A stretch of DNA of 50,968 bases from positions 1 through 50,968 of the forward strand of contig JABFRV010000065.1 of NCBI GenBank assembly GCA_013140975.1. Direction: 5' to 3'. Source of the stretch: Saprospiraceae bacterium. Its GTDB lineage: Bacteria; Bacteroidota; Bacteroidia; Chitinophagales; Saprospiraceae. This document shows positions 19,040-29,365 of this stretch, one piece after another. The notes under the pieces were generated by a model. That model was given only the letters and a program-made list of their open reading frames with translations. It was not told the origin of the DNA and did no database searches. Every line of letters starts with the position of its first letter. Within the stretch, counting starts at the first letter, position 1. The position numbers and the translations under genes are program-made.

Positions 19040-19711
19040 TCACTTTACTATAAGACGTAATGCTTCTTTGCGACTGAGTGGTGCCAAAGTATTTTTATTA
19101 ACAAAATTCATTACAGCCTTTGAATTGGTTTTAGAATATTGCCTAAGAGCCCACCCTATTGCTTTCTGGATAAAAAATTCTTTGCTTCCCGCTCTACGAA
19201 GGATTAATTCTTTTAGAATTTCAAAATCCGTTTTCTCTTTATACATGAGTTGCAGAATTATGGCTGTCCTTTGTATCCAAAAATTATCAGACTCGATCCA
19301 TTCTCTTTGTTTTTTAGATCTTAATTGGGGCTTTTCAATTAAGAGCTTACCTAACAAATTAGCAGCAAGACAATCGACAGTATCCCACCAGGATTGATCT
19401 GTCACCAATGATTCAAAATATAGAATCAAATTCTCCATATCTTTTTTCAGATACTTCTTTCCAAAATCAAGTGCGACGTATTTCCATTCTCTCTCATCTT
19501 CAGCCCAACATAAACTTATAAATTCTTTAATTTGTGATGCCTCTGTCACCAATTTTGGAACAAAGAATTCCGTTTGAATTTCTTTTCTTTTGGGTGAATG
19601 AATTCCAAAATACAAAAATTGATTTCGCATATATGCAGACATTCCGGCAGCATGCTTATCATTACGATATGATTGCAACTTTTTCTTCAGCAATGCAAAT
19701 TCTTCTTTCAT
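19040..19711 (-). CDS. AlkD-type DNA alkylation repair glycosylase
   Basis: A HEAT-repeat DNA glycosylase that excises N3- and N7-alkylated purines. The 223 residues carry the key residues of Bacillus cereus AlkD at identical numbering: W109 and D113 in SWWDTVD, R148 in WIQRTA and W187 in AIGWALRQY. This supports activity on positively charged alkylated bases without base flipping. There is no signal peptide. The gene appears monocistronic, 187 bases downstream of the corA-like start-distal end and separated from nrdB by the long intergenic region. Function is well supported by the conserved residues. Confidence 0.92.
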   Translation of the reverse strand: MKEEFALLKKKLQSYRNDKHAAGMSAYMRNQFLYFGIHSPKRKEIQTEFFVPKLVTEASQIKEFISLCWAEDEREWKYVALDFGKKYLKKDMENLILYFESLVTDQSWWDTVDCLAANLLGKLLIEKPQLRSKKQREWIESDNFWIQRTAIILQLMYKEKTDFEILKELILRRAGSKEFFIQKAIGWALRQYSKTNSKAVMNFVNKNTLAPLSRKEALRLIVK

Positions 19712-19898
19712 AAATTAAAGTGTTCTGCAAAGTAAATAAAACACAAAAATAGATTTCTAAAAATTGAACAATAAATATTGCGCCAACAATAGACTTTCAA
19801 ATGCTTTTTCTACACACTGCGTAATTTCTGATTCTAACACTTATGAAAAGTTATTTCATATTACGTCTCAATACATAGCTTTTTTCAATCACAATCAA

Positions 19899-20852
19899 TT
19901 ACCAGATTTCCTTCCTCTTAAAGAACCAGGCTAGCCCAAGACTAATTCCAATTGAAATTACTAGAATCAGGAAGAAAGATATATTGGATTCATGAAGGGC
20001 AAAAGGCAACTTTACATTCATTCCAAAAAAACTCGCTACCAATGTTGGCACCATTAATATTACAGTAACAACAGTTAATCGATTAATAAACTTATTAAGA
20101 TTATTAGAAATTATTGCAGCGTATGCCTCCATCGTTCCATTTAAGATATTGGTGTACAATTGCGCAACCTCTCGAGCCTGATTATTATCGATTATTATAT
20201 CTTCATACCATTCAGTCTGGTCTTCATTGTCTTTAATTCCCAGAAAATCAGTACGACGCATTTTGATCTTAAGCAATTCATTCCCGTTAAGTGAATTAAC
20301 AAAATACACGAGGCTTTTTTCTATCCTCAACAAACTTTTTAATTCTTCTGATCTACTTGAGTTGTATAATTCTTGCTCGATAAGGGATCTTCTGATATTC
20401 AGCTTTTTCAATAATTCCAAAAAATATAACACATTCTGCTCCATAATCTGCAAAATAAATTGCCTCTCATTAGATGGGTCAAAATTCTTAACTTTATATT
20501 CTTGAAATTTTTCAATTACAGGGTTTTCGATAGGACTAACCGTAATTATCTTATTCTGACAAAGTATAATTCCTAATGGAATTGTAATATAGATAGCATC
20601 ATTTTCTTTAACACTTTCATTAACTACAGGAGTATGTAATATTATACTTCGGGCTTCATCAAATCTCTCGTATCGGGCTCTTTCTTCTAAGTCAAGGGGA
20701 TCCGTAAAAAAATCAGGTTCAAGCCCTAATATTCCGGCAAAACCTTCTAGCTCCCCTTCCTTAAATGGAGGATAGAGGTTGATCCAGGAAGCTTGATCCA
20801 ATTGTTGAATCTCCTGAACAGATCCATTGTCTCGTACATAGTAACGGATCAT
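19899..20852 (-). CDS. corA: CorA-family magnesium/divalent metal transporter
   Basis: A 317-residue inner-membrane channel of the CorA family, mediating Mg2+ (or Co2+/Ni2+) uptake as a pentamer. It has a large cytosolic N-terminal domain, a long helical stalk at about 160-255 rich in Glu/Lys/Leu, and two C-terminal transmembrane helices. The signature GMN is at 277-279 in the segment SFFGMNVKLPF between the helices, in place of the commoner YGMNFE context. The C terminus is basic (FKRKEIW), as expected for the cytosolic end. Substrate choice cannot be read from sequence. Confidence 0.93.
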   Translation of the reverse strand: MIRYYVRDNGSVQEIQQLDQASWINLYPPFKEGELEGFAGILGLEPDFFTDPLDLEERARYERFDEARSIILHTPVVNESVKENDAIYITIPLGIILCQNKIITVSPIENPVIEKFQEYKVKNFDPSNERQFILQIMEQNVLYFLELLKKLNIRRSLIEQELYNSSRSEELKSLLRIEKSLVYFVNSLNGNELLKIKMRRTDFLGIKDNEDQTEWYEDIIIDNNQAREVAQLYTNILNGTMEAYAAIISNNLNKFINRLTVVTVILMVPTLVASFFGMNVKLPFALHESNISFFLILVISIGISLGLAWFFKRKEIW

Positions 20853-20947
20853 CGCTTTGATTTTCTATATCATAAAACATCTCGCACAAAATTAATCAAA
20901 AACAGAGCCAAACTCATCCAATTTTCAAGATAAATGAAATCAATTAT

Positions 20948-20976
20948 AAAAGGCCCCACGGAACGTGAGGCCCTTT
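20948..20976 (-). terminator. Rho-independent terminator of the 2786-residue giant gene
   Basis: A GC-rich hairpin (GGCCCCACG/CGTGAGGCC with one mismatch, loop GAA) is followed on the minus strand by TTTTAT. It lies about 30 bases past the stop codon at 21005. Confidence 0.8.
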
Positions 20977-21004
20977 ACTTGATACTTAGTCGAAAAAGCC
21001 TATA

Positions 21005-24000
21005 TTAATCTATAAGCACTATCTTGCCGGTTGCTGATTGGTCTTTAGAATCCAATTGGTAATAATAAATTCCTGAACCTGATAATTCTGACTTAGCTAG
21101 TCTAAAAGAATTTAATCCTTTATTTCCCTGAATTGGCAGAATCCTAAGCACTCTACCTGCTGCATCATATATAGTTACCTGAACAGCTTCTGATTCAGGT
21201 AATCTGAAACTTAAATCTGTATAAAGTTGAAACGGATTCGGCTGTGGCGGAAGCAATTCGAAAATCCCAGTACTTTGAATTCCTGATTCAGATCGAACGA
21301 CCAATTCAATTCCTGAAGCATTTAATGAAGCGTCGTAACATTCAGCCGATGTTATATCTGAACTAATGACTATATTATTACTTAAGTTTCCTTCAGCTAA
21401 AACATCAAATTCTATTATAAATAAAATTTCTTCTTTACTACATTCTATTATCTCCTCAGAATTCCAACTGCAAGTTATCTTTCCATTTTGTGCAGTGTGA
21501 GTTCCAACATTTTCAGAAGAGATATTGATCAATTCTGAATGAACACCAGAATATTGAAGAATTCGAGGATTAAAGTTCAACGTAAATTGCATTCCAAGAA
21601 GACTATTCATGTCCTTTCCTTTAAATTCAATTCTTGTTTTTTGACCTGCAACCAATTGTTGTTCTTCAACGATGAATTTTGTTTTAGAGACTGATCTTGA
21701 CTTAACATGATTCAAATTCGCTACAGCATTGCCATTAACATCTCCCATTTTAATAGATACAAAATCCACAACTTCATCGTGATCCTTCATCTTAACAATA
21801 TAGTCGGTATTAAAAGACCATGGATTCTTTGGATCTTCAAATTGAGTACTTACAGGAATAAATTTCCAGCTTTCAACTTTTGTAAAAGTTGGTATAATTC
21901 CAAGAATCAATTTTCTAATTTCGGCAATGTCTGCTGTTGAAAGGGATTTTGAATTATTAACATCCGCAGCTATAAGCTTATAAGGACTTAGAATCTCTTC
22001 TTTGCCAAGTATGTGCTTTTGAATCTTCACTATATCTGCCGTAGAAACACCATTTAAGTGATTGTCGTTTCTTGATGTACGAATTAAGTAATCTGTAAAT
22101 TCAACGAGATTCTTGAATTGATAATTACCATCAAGCATCGTGTTTGCACTTTGTACAAACTGGCCATTTTGGTAAAGGTCTACCGATGTTTGAGCTGTAA
22201 AATTTCCTTCTTCTGTTTTTATTTCTCCTGTAACTTTTATTGAGGACCCAACATTAGGACAAATATTTTGATTGTCCTGAACCACTATAAGTGTAGTACA
22301 ATAATCTCTATTTCCTTCCTCATCTTCTACCCATACCTGTGTCTGGATATATATTTCATCATTGGCTTTTATCTTAACAAAGTCATCACAACAAATCCTC
22401 ATAGAAGTTTTTGATCGCACACTATCAAAATAGAACTTAAGTTTATCTTTAGGAGTACAGTTATCAAAACTTGCAAAATCTAAATCTTTTGCCCAAACAT
22501 CCACACAACCTGATGAAGGCATCGGCACAGTAATCAACCCTACCAGACAATATGGTGTTGGAGCCTTACAATCCTTAATCTCGAATAAAGTCGAACACAC
22601 ACCAACATTTTCGCAACCATCGTATACATACCAGGTAATGTTATGAATTCCAATTGGATAGTTACCGCTTGCATTAAATGGATTGTTGATACTATCAGCA
22701 GCAGGATTATTTCTGATTGCAGGTTTTTCACCTGCATTAAATTCTCTTTTGCTTAATGAACCAACTGTGTAATTGACAGAACCATCATTATAAAGGTCAA
22801 TCTTATATTCAAATTTTAACCAATCACTTTGCGTACATGAATCAGTAGCAGTTGCAGTCAGATTAATATGTCCGTAACAAATATTATGGAACTGATTTAA
22901 GCTTGCAGGCTCGCATACCCCTACCTTACAACTAACGATTGGTTTTTCTATGTCATGAACCTTTATTACCTGTGAAAATTCCCATCTACCATGTTTTTCA
23001 TCAATGTTAGGATCATATTGACACCAATCTATTACGGTCCAGGTTCTAATGATAGTATAACAAGCATCATGTTCAGCTACAAAATATTGATCTTTATATT
23101 CTATTGCAATCAAAGCGCAATGATCATCAGCGCCATTTCTAACAATAGGCCTGCCAGTTACGTCCGGATTGGTGTTCGCGCCACAATTTTTAATTATTGT
23201 TCCTCTAGATTCGCAATCAGGCCAAATAATATCATCAAGAGCATCACAATGATTTCTAGAATTAATCCAGAACGGATCACAATCAACTACCCAAATGTTT
23301 TGCGTTGCAGAAACAACCTGCCCACCTGGTCCTTGTGTTGAAAATGTTCTGACAATTCTTCCTGAACCACAGGTTCTTTGATCATCTACTGTGATTGTAA
23401 AATTTGCTCCGCAACCCGATAATATATATCCGTCAAACCCCCATAATAATTCATATTTATTATCAGGATGTATCGGATTATATAAAGAATAATAATATTT
23501 ACAAGCAAGATCTGAAGCCGGATCTATTGGTATTTTTTGTCCCGGATATTTTGTTTTAGAATCTGCATTACAAAATGCGCTACAAACTATATCATTCGTC
23601 TTAATTTTCTTTCTCCATGCAAGATCGTAAACTATTTGTCCGAAAATCGAATCTTTAGTATCACTTAATCTTTCTGTATCAAACCACCAATCGCAGCTTA
23701 CTACAACATCTGCAGGAGCAACAATTGTTGGAGTTGATTTATTCTGCACAATCACTTCAATCATGCAATCCGAAAAGCGCCCTTCCAAATCACCACCAGC
23801 ATTCATACGACTTGGATGAACAGAACCTTTACCCGGGTCTACATCAAATACACGAAATACAACCATGACTGCATTCCCTACATCATTACAACAGAACTTT
23901 ACATAATCGTCAAAATAAGTTTGCGATCCAGCAATTGCTGGGTTATCATCACCATTAATTCCAGAGCATACCCCTGAATTATTATTCGATCCATGAATTG

Positions 24001-27000
24001 TTCCCTGTAATTCATCCATTCTAATTGCCTTAAATTGCACATGTGCAGCACAATTATCTGTTGAACCATCATCAAATGATTCTACTTTGATTACTGCTTG
24101 ATTTTCAAAAGGAGAACCACTAGCAGAAATACTTGTCACTGTTTTTGTTTGGCAAATTGCAGTTGGAGGTGTCTTATCGACAACTCGTACATAAACTTTC
24201 TTCGCTGAAATATTACCGCAACAGTCTTCAGCCAATATCTCTACAATGTGATTACCAATACTTAAATCAGAAACAATGTATCCATGTAATTCATCTCCCA
24301 ATACTGTACCCGTTACAGCATTGAGTGTATAATGTAATTCTTGCGAACACTGATCTTTCAACCAAACATCCTTAACATCCCAAATTGCATTACAATTATG
24401 TGATGAAGCAACTAATTCTATAGAGTCAGGATACGTTATTTCAGGTCCTTCATCATCTTTAACTTCAATTATTTGTTGATGTGTTCTTAATTCAGAAGTA
24501 CACCAATCTAACATTGTCCAGGTTCTGATAATTTTAAAACAACCTACAGGTCCTGCATTACAGCCTTTTTTAGAAGTATTAATAAGAACATCTGAGAAGG
24601 TAAGCCCAATATTTTCACATCCATTTACTTCTGGCTTACCAGTTCCTTCCCACATAATTATTCTATTGGATCCCCAACAAGCAGATGAATCAGGATGAGA
24701 AGGATAATAAATAGATTCAGTATGTGGATGACCTTGATAAGGCCCCGAAGTAAACATATTCCAGCCAAGATTCCTTGGAATTCTAATACCACTTGCAATG
24801 AATTCATCGTGATCTAACAAATAGTCATCAACGCAATCAGGTGCATTTTTTAGATGCTTCGTAATTTCAAATGCTGGATCATATCTTCCATCACATGTCA
24901 ATGCATGAACACCATCAGGTGTTATATAATCATTATAATCAGGTGGTGTATTCACCAATTCAAGATCTATATAGTTGATTGTGATATTTTGAACACAGAA
25001 CGAAGTATTGCCTGAATTATCTACAGCAGTCCATGTTCTTCTTATCCAGGCAGCAGTGCCAAGATCACAATTACCTTTCGTAACAACATCTTTATATGTT
25101 AAAGTAAAAGTTCCACAATTTTCAATGACTGAAGGTTGACCGGCATGAATTGGATCAGAAGACTGATCACATGTAAGTGTTCTGTCAGGAGCACACTTTA
25201 CAAACACCGGAGGCAATTTATCTTCAACACTTGCTTTACCCCAACAGCTATTTCCTGAAATAGTATCAATTATTGTAACCTTATAAATTTTTCCTATATC
25301 AAGGCCATTTAATTGAATACCCTTTTTACCTAGATCCCGATCAATATAGGGCCCTCCATTCCATAACTGAATTAACACTTTATATTCTTCAAAACATCTG
25401 TAAGGACCACCCACTAAAAATGCATCAGCAGAAATTGTTGCTTGACATTTCTCATCAAGACTTACTTGAATATTGTCTGCACATGCAAGTGATCCAACCG
25501 GATTCGTGAATGAATTAACTCTTACATTAATACAGCATGTTGAAGTATTACCACTATTATCTGTCGCCGTATAACAAACGGTATGAATTCCTTGTGAAAT
25601 GAATTTTCCAGGTCTGTAATTCGTGTCTTGAGGTTCTACATTAACATTTATACAATTATCAGTTGCTGTCGGCAAATAATTAAATCTTGTTTCACATGAA
25701 GAAGGCTGAAGATTTACAACCTGATTTTGACAAAACAAAACCGGACGTGTCGTATCTAAAACAGTTACTGTTGCTATACAAGTTGATAAATTAGTACATG
25801 AATCCCTAACAGTTAAAGTAACCATATTTGTTCCAACATTGGAACAATTAAATGTTGAAGGGAATATATTTATTGGCCTTCCAATACTTCCATTATTTAC
25901 ATCCGACATTGTTAGAATACCATTACCCAAATTATTCAGATACACAGTAGCCGGTTTACATATCGCTTTGGCTTCAGGAAATGCACTAATCATAAATGTC
26001 GTTGAGGCCCCACTGCAGGAAACTCCACCAACAGTTAAAATTGGTGTCACACTTATTGTATTGGAAATGATTGCATTACTTGTATTCATTACCATAAACA
26101 TTGGAATACTGTCATTACCGGAGATAGGTATTCCAATATTTGACCCTGTTCGAGTCCATGTAAATGTAGTCCCTGGAATAATTCCAGCGAAAGTTAATCG
26201 TGGCACTTTCGTTCCATGACAATACGTTGTATCACGCAACATTGTAATATTCGGATTCGGCAATACCCGTATCAGGAAAGTATCTCTAGGTCCTACACAA
26301 CTATCTCCTACACTTACAAAAGTTGAATAAACAAATATAGAATCCGTGCGTATCGATGAACCTGGATTATTACTTGTAAATGAAGAAATATTTCCGGTTC
26401 CGGATAAAGGAATATTCGTAGCTGCATTGCCGGGACCTCCTAAACTTGTTTTCGTCCAGCGAATTACAGTTCCTACTGAACATGTCGTTGTGAAATTTAT
26501 TCCCGCTGGAGTTGAGCCTGTACAATATACTGTATCCCTAGTTGCAGTTACTACAGGCGTAGGAACTGATTTTACAATCAAGCTTATACCAACTCCTTTG
26601 CAGCTGTCAGTTGAATATTTAGTTTTATAATATGGAGTAACAATAATTGTGTCTGTTAATATCAAACATGAAGGAGGAGGATTCACAATGTTTAAACTTG
26701 GTAAATTTCCACTTCCACTAGATGCTAATCCCGGCAAAGTAGTGCCGCCCGGACCAGATTTTTTAACCCAATGAAATACCAAAGAGTCAACACAATCATC
26801 ATCAAAGGCAGGTGGCAACCAGGATTGACCATGACAGAAACTACTATCTCTTATGTCATCCATTTCTACAACAGGTATGGATCTTAATAAAAATGTATCA
26901 GGGATGCCAAGGCAACTATCAACTGCATTCACTTTATGAATTGGTGTGACAATGATTGTATCAACCAAAACGACACAAGTAGAATTCGTGTACGTAAATG

Positions 27001-29365
27001 ATGGCAAGTTGCCAAAACCACTTGCATTAAGATTCGTAGCTTGTCCTGCCGGCGAACTTAATTTTAACCATTTAAATGTTGCGCCAGAAATGTTCCTGCT
27101 AGAGAATGTAATTGCATTGGATACTACTCCACTACACTGAATGTTATCCGCAACCGCATTTATTATTGGTGTTTCACAATCAAATATCTTTGCTATAAAA
27201 CCATCATTGGTTCCACCACCAAAAGCTGATTGATGGGAACCCACAGAGGTTATACTAGCGTCTGTTGGAGTTTCAGTAGTTCCAACTATATATAAGGTTG
27301 CATTAGGAAAAATGCAAATTCCATAACTTACATCAGAACCAGAACCTCCATAATACGATCCATAATTCTGAGCACCGTCAGGATTAAATTTTGCAAAATA
27401 AGCGTCTTGTGTTCCACTATAAGTATTGTCATATGCATTTGATGTAGCAATTCCTGCATTGGAACTTGTTCTTCCTGATACAAAAATTGTATCTAAGGCA
27501 TCAATATCACAACTAAATAAAACATCTTCTCCTGATCCACCATAATATGTACCCCATTGTCTACTTCCAGTAAAATCAAAATTTGCAATAAAGCCATCAT
27601 AAGTTCCACCAGCATAAGCATCCTGATGCGAACCCGTTGTTGCAATTGATGTACCTGTATTCGTTGAGCTCGCTCCAACTACAATTATATCACCATTTAT
27701 ATCCTGACATATATCAAATCCACTTTCATCACCAGTGCCACCATAGTATGAACCAAATTGTCTTACACCATCCATATCTAGCACTGCAAAATATGCATCT
27801 GTATTACCACCACCATAGATTGGTTGATGTGAAACTGCGGTTGCAATCTCAGTTCCGGGGAAAGTGGCTGTTTGTCCTGTAAATAAAACCCAATTCAAAA
27901 CATTTACACTAACTCCATATGCAGCTTCATTATCACTCCCTCCATAATACGTGCCCCAATTTCTTACTCCTGCCGGATTAAATTGCGCAACGAAAGCATC
28001 AAATAATGCTCCTCCATAAGATGGTTGATGTGAACCGGGAGAAGCGATAGCCGTACCTGCGAAAGTATTTGTTTCTCCTACGATTACCGGTTGATTATTG
28101 GTACCAACAGCAACTGCAAATCCATAATCTTGTCCTGTATCGCCATAGTATGTTCCCCAGGTTCTAACACCTGCACTATTAAATCTTATTAAATAGGCAT
28201 CAACATCTCCACCAAATGTTGATTGCTGAGTTCCAACAGTTGAAATTGCTCCAAGATCACTCGAAGAAGTTTCTCCTACTACATAAATATCTGTTCCATC
28301 ATTGGCAATTCCCCAGGCATAATCATATTCGGATCCACCATAATAAGTTGCCCATATTCTTGTACCTGCCGGATTAAATTTTGCAACAAAACCGTCTTGA
28401 GTTCCACCTCCGAATGTTTGTTGATGAGATCCTGTAGTTGCAATTACTGTTCCTGTAGTCGTTGCGGTAATACCACATACATACAAATCTCCATTTGCAT
28501 CTTTTGAACATGCAGTAATCTGATCATCATTGTTTCCACCATAATAAGTTCCCCAGGATCTAACCAAAGGATCAATCATCAATTCTTTCGTCGGATCAAT
28601 TCCTTCAATAGCAAGACTGAGCTTATTACCATTAAGCACCCATTGTGCTTTTAACATTTTACTATTCTGATATACAAGTGGCCTGCCTTCTTCCACAACT
28701 CCTGCAGCTGTAATCATTGCAAGATTTCCTGCCGGGTCGACAATCGCACTTGCTCCATTGATTTCCCAAGCAAGTTGTTTGTAGTTACCACCTGGTGCAA
28801 CCTTGTAATCCACTTTTAATTTTTCATTAGAAGTGTAGAAATGCGCATCTATTTTATTGTAAATATTATAAATCCAGGCTCCTTTGTATTCTCCCACTTT
28901 TGTTGCATTTTTAGAACCTCCTGCAAGATAATACTGGGTATTGTTAGACATCATTTCATCTTTACCAAAACGAATATCCTCATTTGGATTTACCCAATTT
29001 ACATCAATTCGATGAATCATATATTCATCCGGCACTTTAGTTTCAGCACCAAAAAATATTTTTGACTTGGATGAACGAAGGTTCTTCCAGGTTTTTACTT
29101 CAGAAATTTGATAAGAAATTCCAGTTCTCTTTAAATGGAAAACCAAATTTCCATCAGTACCACTAAATAAAACATCCGGTCTAAGTTTTCGATTTTGATC
29201 TACAACCTGACCTTTATTTTCAATAAAACATAAATTTCCTTGCTCGGAAATGCGAAGCTTCGAAGGATCAACACCTCTTGGCGCTCCATTCACAAAACCT
29301 ATCGCAGTTGATGCAACCATTAGTAAGCCAATTAGACTTACCAGGAGAGTAAAATAAGATTTCAT
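21005..29365 (-). CDS. Giant surface protein A: SBBP propeller, PKD/HYR-like repeats, dockerin, cohesin, T9SS signal
   Basis: A 2786-residue secreted protein. Layout: signal peptide 1-28; DUF7948-like domain (about 45-265, opening with FIENKGQVVD); seven SBBP repeats of about 60 residues (about 270-735, each with an YYGG or YYGD core), enough for one seven-bladed propeller. Four PKD-like repeats of about 100 residues follow (735-1135, RDxxYC and IxVTP landmarks), then an HYR-like domain (about 1205-1290). Next is a Cys-rich module shared with giant protein B (from about 1295, with repeated RTWTxxDWC). A dockerin-like pair is at about 2435-2490 (STADIVKIQKHILG and ADVNNSKSLSTADI), a cohesin-like domain at about 2565-2690, and a T9SS type A signal forms the last 80 residues. 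It is probably a surface adhesin or structural protein; the ligand is unknown. A terminator follows. Confidence 0.9.
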   Translation of the reverse strand: MKSYFTLLVSLIGLLMVASTAIGFVNGAPRGVDPSKLRISEQGNLCFIENKGQVVDQNRKLRPDVLFSGTDGNLVFHLKRTGISYQISEVKTWKNLRSSKSKIFFGAETKVPDEYMIHRIDVNWVNPNEDIRFGKDEMMSNNTQYYLAGGSKNATKVGEYKGAWIYNIYNKIDAHFYTSNEKLKVDYKVAPGGNYKQLAWEINGASAIVDPAGNLAMITAAGVVEEGRPLVYQNSKMLKAQWVLNGNKLSLAIEGIDPTKELMIDPLVRSWGTYYGGNNDDQITACSKDANGDLYVCGITATTTGTVIATTGSHQQTFGGGTQDGFVAKFNPAGTRIWATYYGGSEYDYAWGIANDGTDIYVVGETSSSDLGAISTVGTQQSTFGGDVDAYLIRFNSAGVRTWGTYYGDTGQDYGFAVAVGTNNQPVIVGETNTFAGTAIASPGSHQPSYGGALFDAFVAQFNPAGVRNWGTYYGGSDNEAAYGVSVNVLNWVLFTGQTATFPGTEIATAVSHQPIYGGGNTDAYFAVLDMDGVRQFGSYYGGTGDESGFDICQDINGDIIVVGASSTNTGTSIATTGSHQDAYAGGTYDGFIANFDFTGSRQWGTYYGGSGEDVLFSCDIDALDTIFVSGRTSSNAGIATSNAYDNTYSGTQDAYFAKFNPDGAQNYGSYYGGSGSDVSYGICIFPNATLYIVGTTETPTDASITSVGSHQSAFGGGTNDGFIAKIFDCETPIINAVADNIQCSGVVSNAITFSSRNISGATFKWLKLSSPAGQATNLNASGFGNLPSFTYTNSTCVVLVDTIIVTPIHKVNAVDSCLGIPDTFLLRSIPVVEMDDIRDSSFCHGQSWLPPAFDDDCVDSLVFHWVKKSGPGGTTLPGLASSGSGNLPSLNIVNPPPSCLILTDTIIVTPYYKTKYSTDSCKGVGISLIVKSVPTPVVTATRDTVYCTGSTPAGINFTTTCSVGTVIRWTKTSLGGPGNAATNIPLSGTGNISSFTSNNPGSSIRTDSIFVYSTFVSVGDSCVGPRDTFLIRVLPNPNITMLRDTTYCHGTKVPRLTFAGIIPGTTFTWTRTGSNIGIPISGNDSIPMFMVMNTSNAIISNTISVTPILTVGGVSCSGASTTFMISAFPEAKAICKPATVYLNNLGNGILTMSDVNNGSIGRPINIFPSTFNCSNVGTNMVTLTVRDSCTNLSTCIATVTVLDTTRPVLFCQNQVVNLQPSSCETRFNYLPTATDNCINVNVEPQDTNYRPGKFISQGIHTVCYTATDNSGNTSTCCINVRVNSFTNPVGSLACADNIQVSLDEKCQATISADAFLVGGPYRCFEEYKVLIQLWNGGPYIDRDLGKKGIQLNGLDIGKIYKVTIIDTISGNSCWGKASVEDKLPPVFVKCAPDRTLTCDQSSDPIHAGQPSVIENCGTFTLTYKDVVTKGNCDLGTAAWIRRTWTAVDNSGNTSFCVQNITINYIDLELVNTPPDYNDYITPDGVHALTCDGRYDPAFEITKHLKNAPDCVDDYLLDHDEFIASGIRIPRNLGWNMFTSGPYQGHPHTESIYYPSHPDSSACWGSNRIIMWEGTGKPEVNGCENIGLTFSDVLINTSKKGCNAGPVGCFKIIRTWTMLDWCTSELRTHQQIIEVKDDEGPEITYPDSIELVASSHNCNAIWDVKDVWLKDQCSQELHYTLNAVTGTVLGDELHGYIVSDLSIGNHIVEILAEDCCGNISAKKVYVRVVDKTPPTAICQTKTVTSISASGSPFENQAVIKVESFDDGSTDNCAAHVQFKAIRMDELQGTIHGSNNNSGVCSGINGDDNPAIAGSQTYFDDYVKFCCNDVGNAVMVVFRVFDVDPGKGSVHPSRMNAGGDLEGRFSDCMIEVIVQNKSTPTIVAPADVVVSCDWWFDTERLSDTKDSIFGQIVYDLAWRKKIKTNDIVCSAFCNADSKTKYPGQKIPIDPASDLACKYYYSLYNPIHPDNKYELLWGFDGYILSGCGANFTITVDDQRTCGSGRIVRTFSTQGPGGQVVSATQNIWVVDCDPFWINSRNHCDALDDIIWPDCESRGTIIKNCGANTNPDVTGRPIVRNGADDHCALIAIEYKDQYFVAEHDACYTIIRTWTVIDWCQYDPNIDEKHGRWEFSQVIKVHDIEKPIVSCKVGVCEPASLNQFHNICYGHINLTATATDSCTQSDWLKFEYKIDLYNDGSVNYTVGSLSKREFNAGEKPAIRNNPAADSINNPFNASGNYPIGIHNITWYVYDGCENVGVCSTLFEIKDCKAPTPYCLVGLITVPMPSSGCVDVWAKDLDFASFDNCTPKDKLKFYFDSVRSKTSMRICCDDFVKIKANDEIYIQTQVWVEDEEGNRDYCTTLIVVQDNQNICPNVGSSIKVTGEIKTEEGNFTAQTSVDLYQNGQFVQSANTMLDGNYQFKNLVEFTDYLIRTSRNDNHLNGVSTADIVKIQKHILGKEEILSPYKLIAADVNNSKSLSTADIAEIRKLILGIIPTFTKVESWKFIPVSTQFEDPKNPWSFNTDYIVKMKDHDEVVDFVSIKMGDVNGNAVANLNHVKSRSVSKTKFIVEEQQLVAGQKTRIEFKGKDMNSLLGMQFTLNFNPRILQYSGVHSELINISSENVGTHTAQNGKITCSWNSEEIIECSKEEILFIIEFDVLAEGNLSNNIVISSDITSAECYDASLNASGIELVVRSESGIQSTGIFELLPPQPNPFQLYTDLSFRLPESEAVQVTIYDAAGRVLRILPIQGNKGLNSFRLAKSELSGSGIYYYQLDSKDQSATGKIVLID

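Noticed and set aside
25839-26219. A 126-codon plus-strand frame opposite giant gene A
   Set aside because: Its Val/Pro/Ile-rich sequence mirrors the repeated Ig-like coding strand; it is an antisense shadow.
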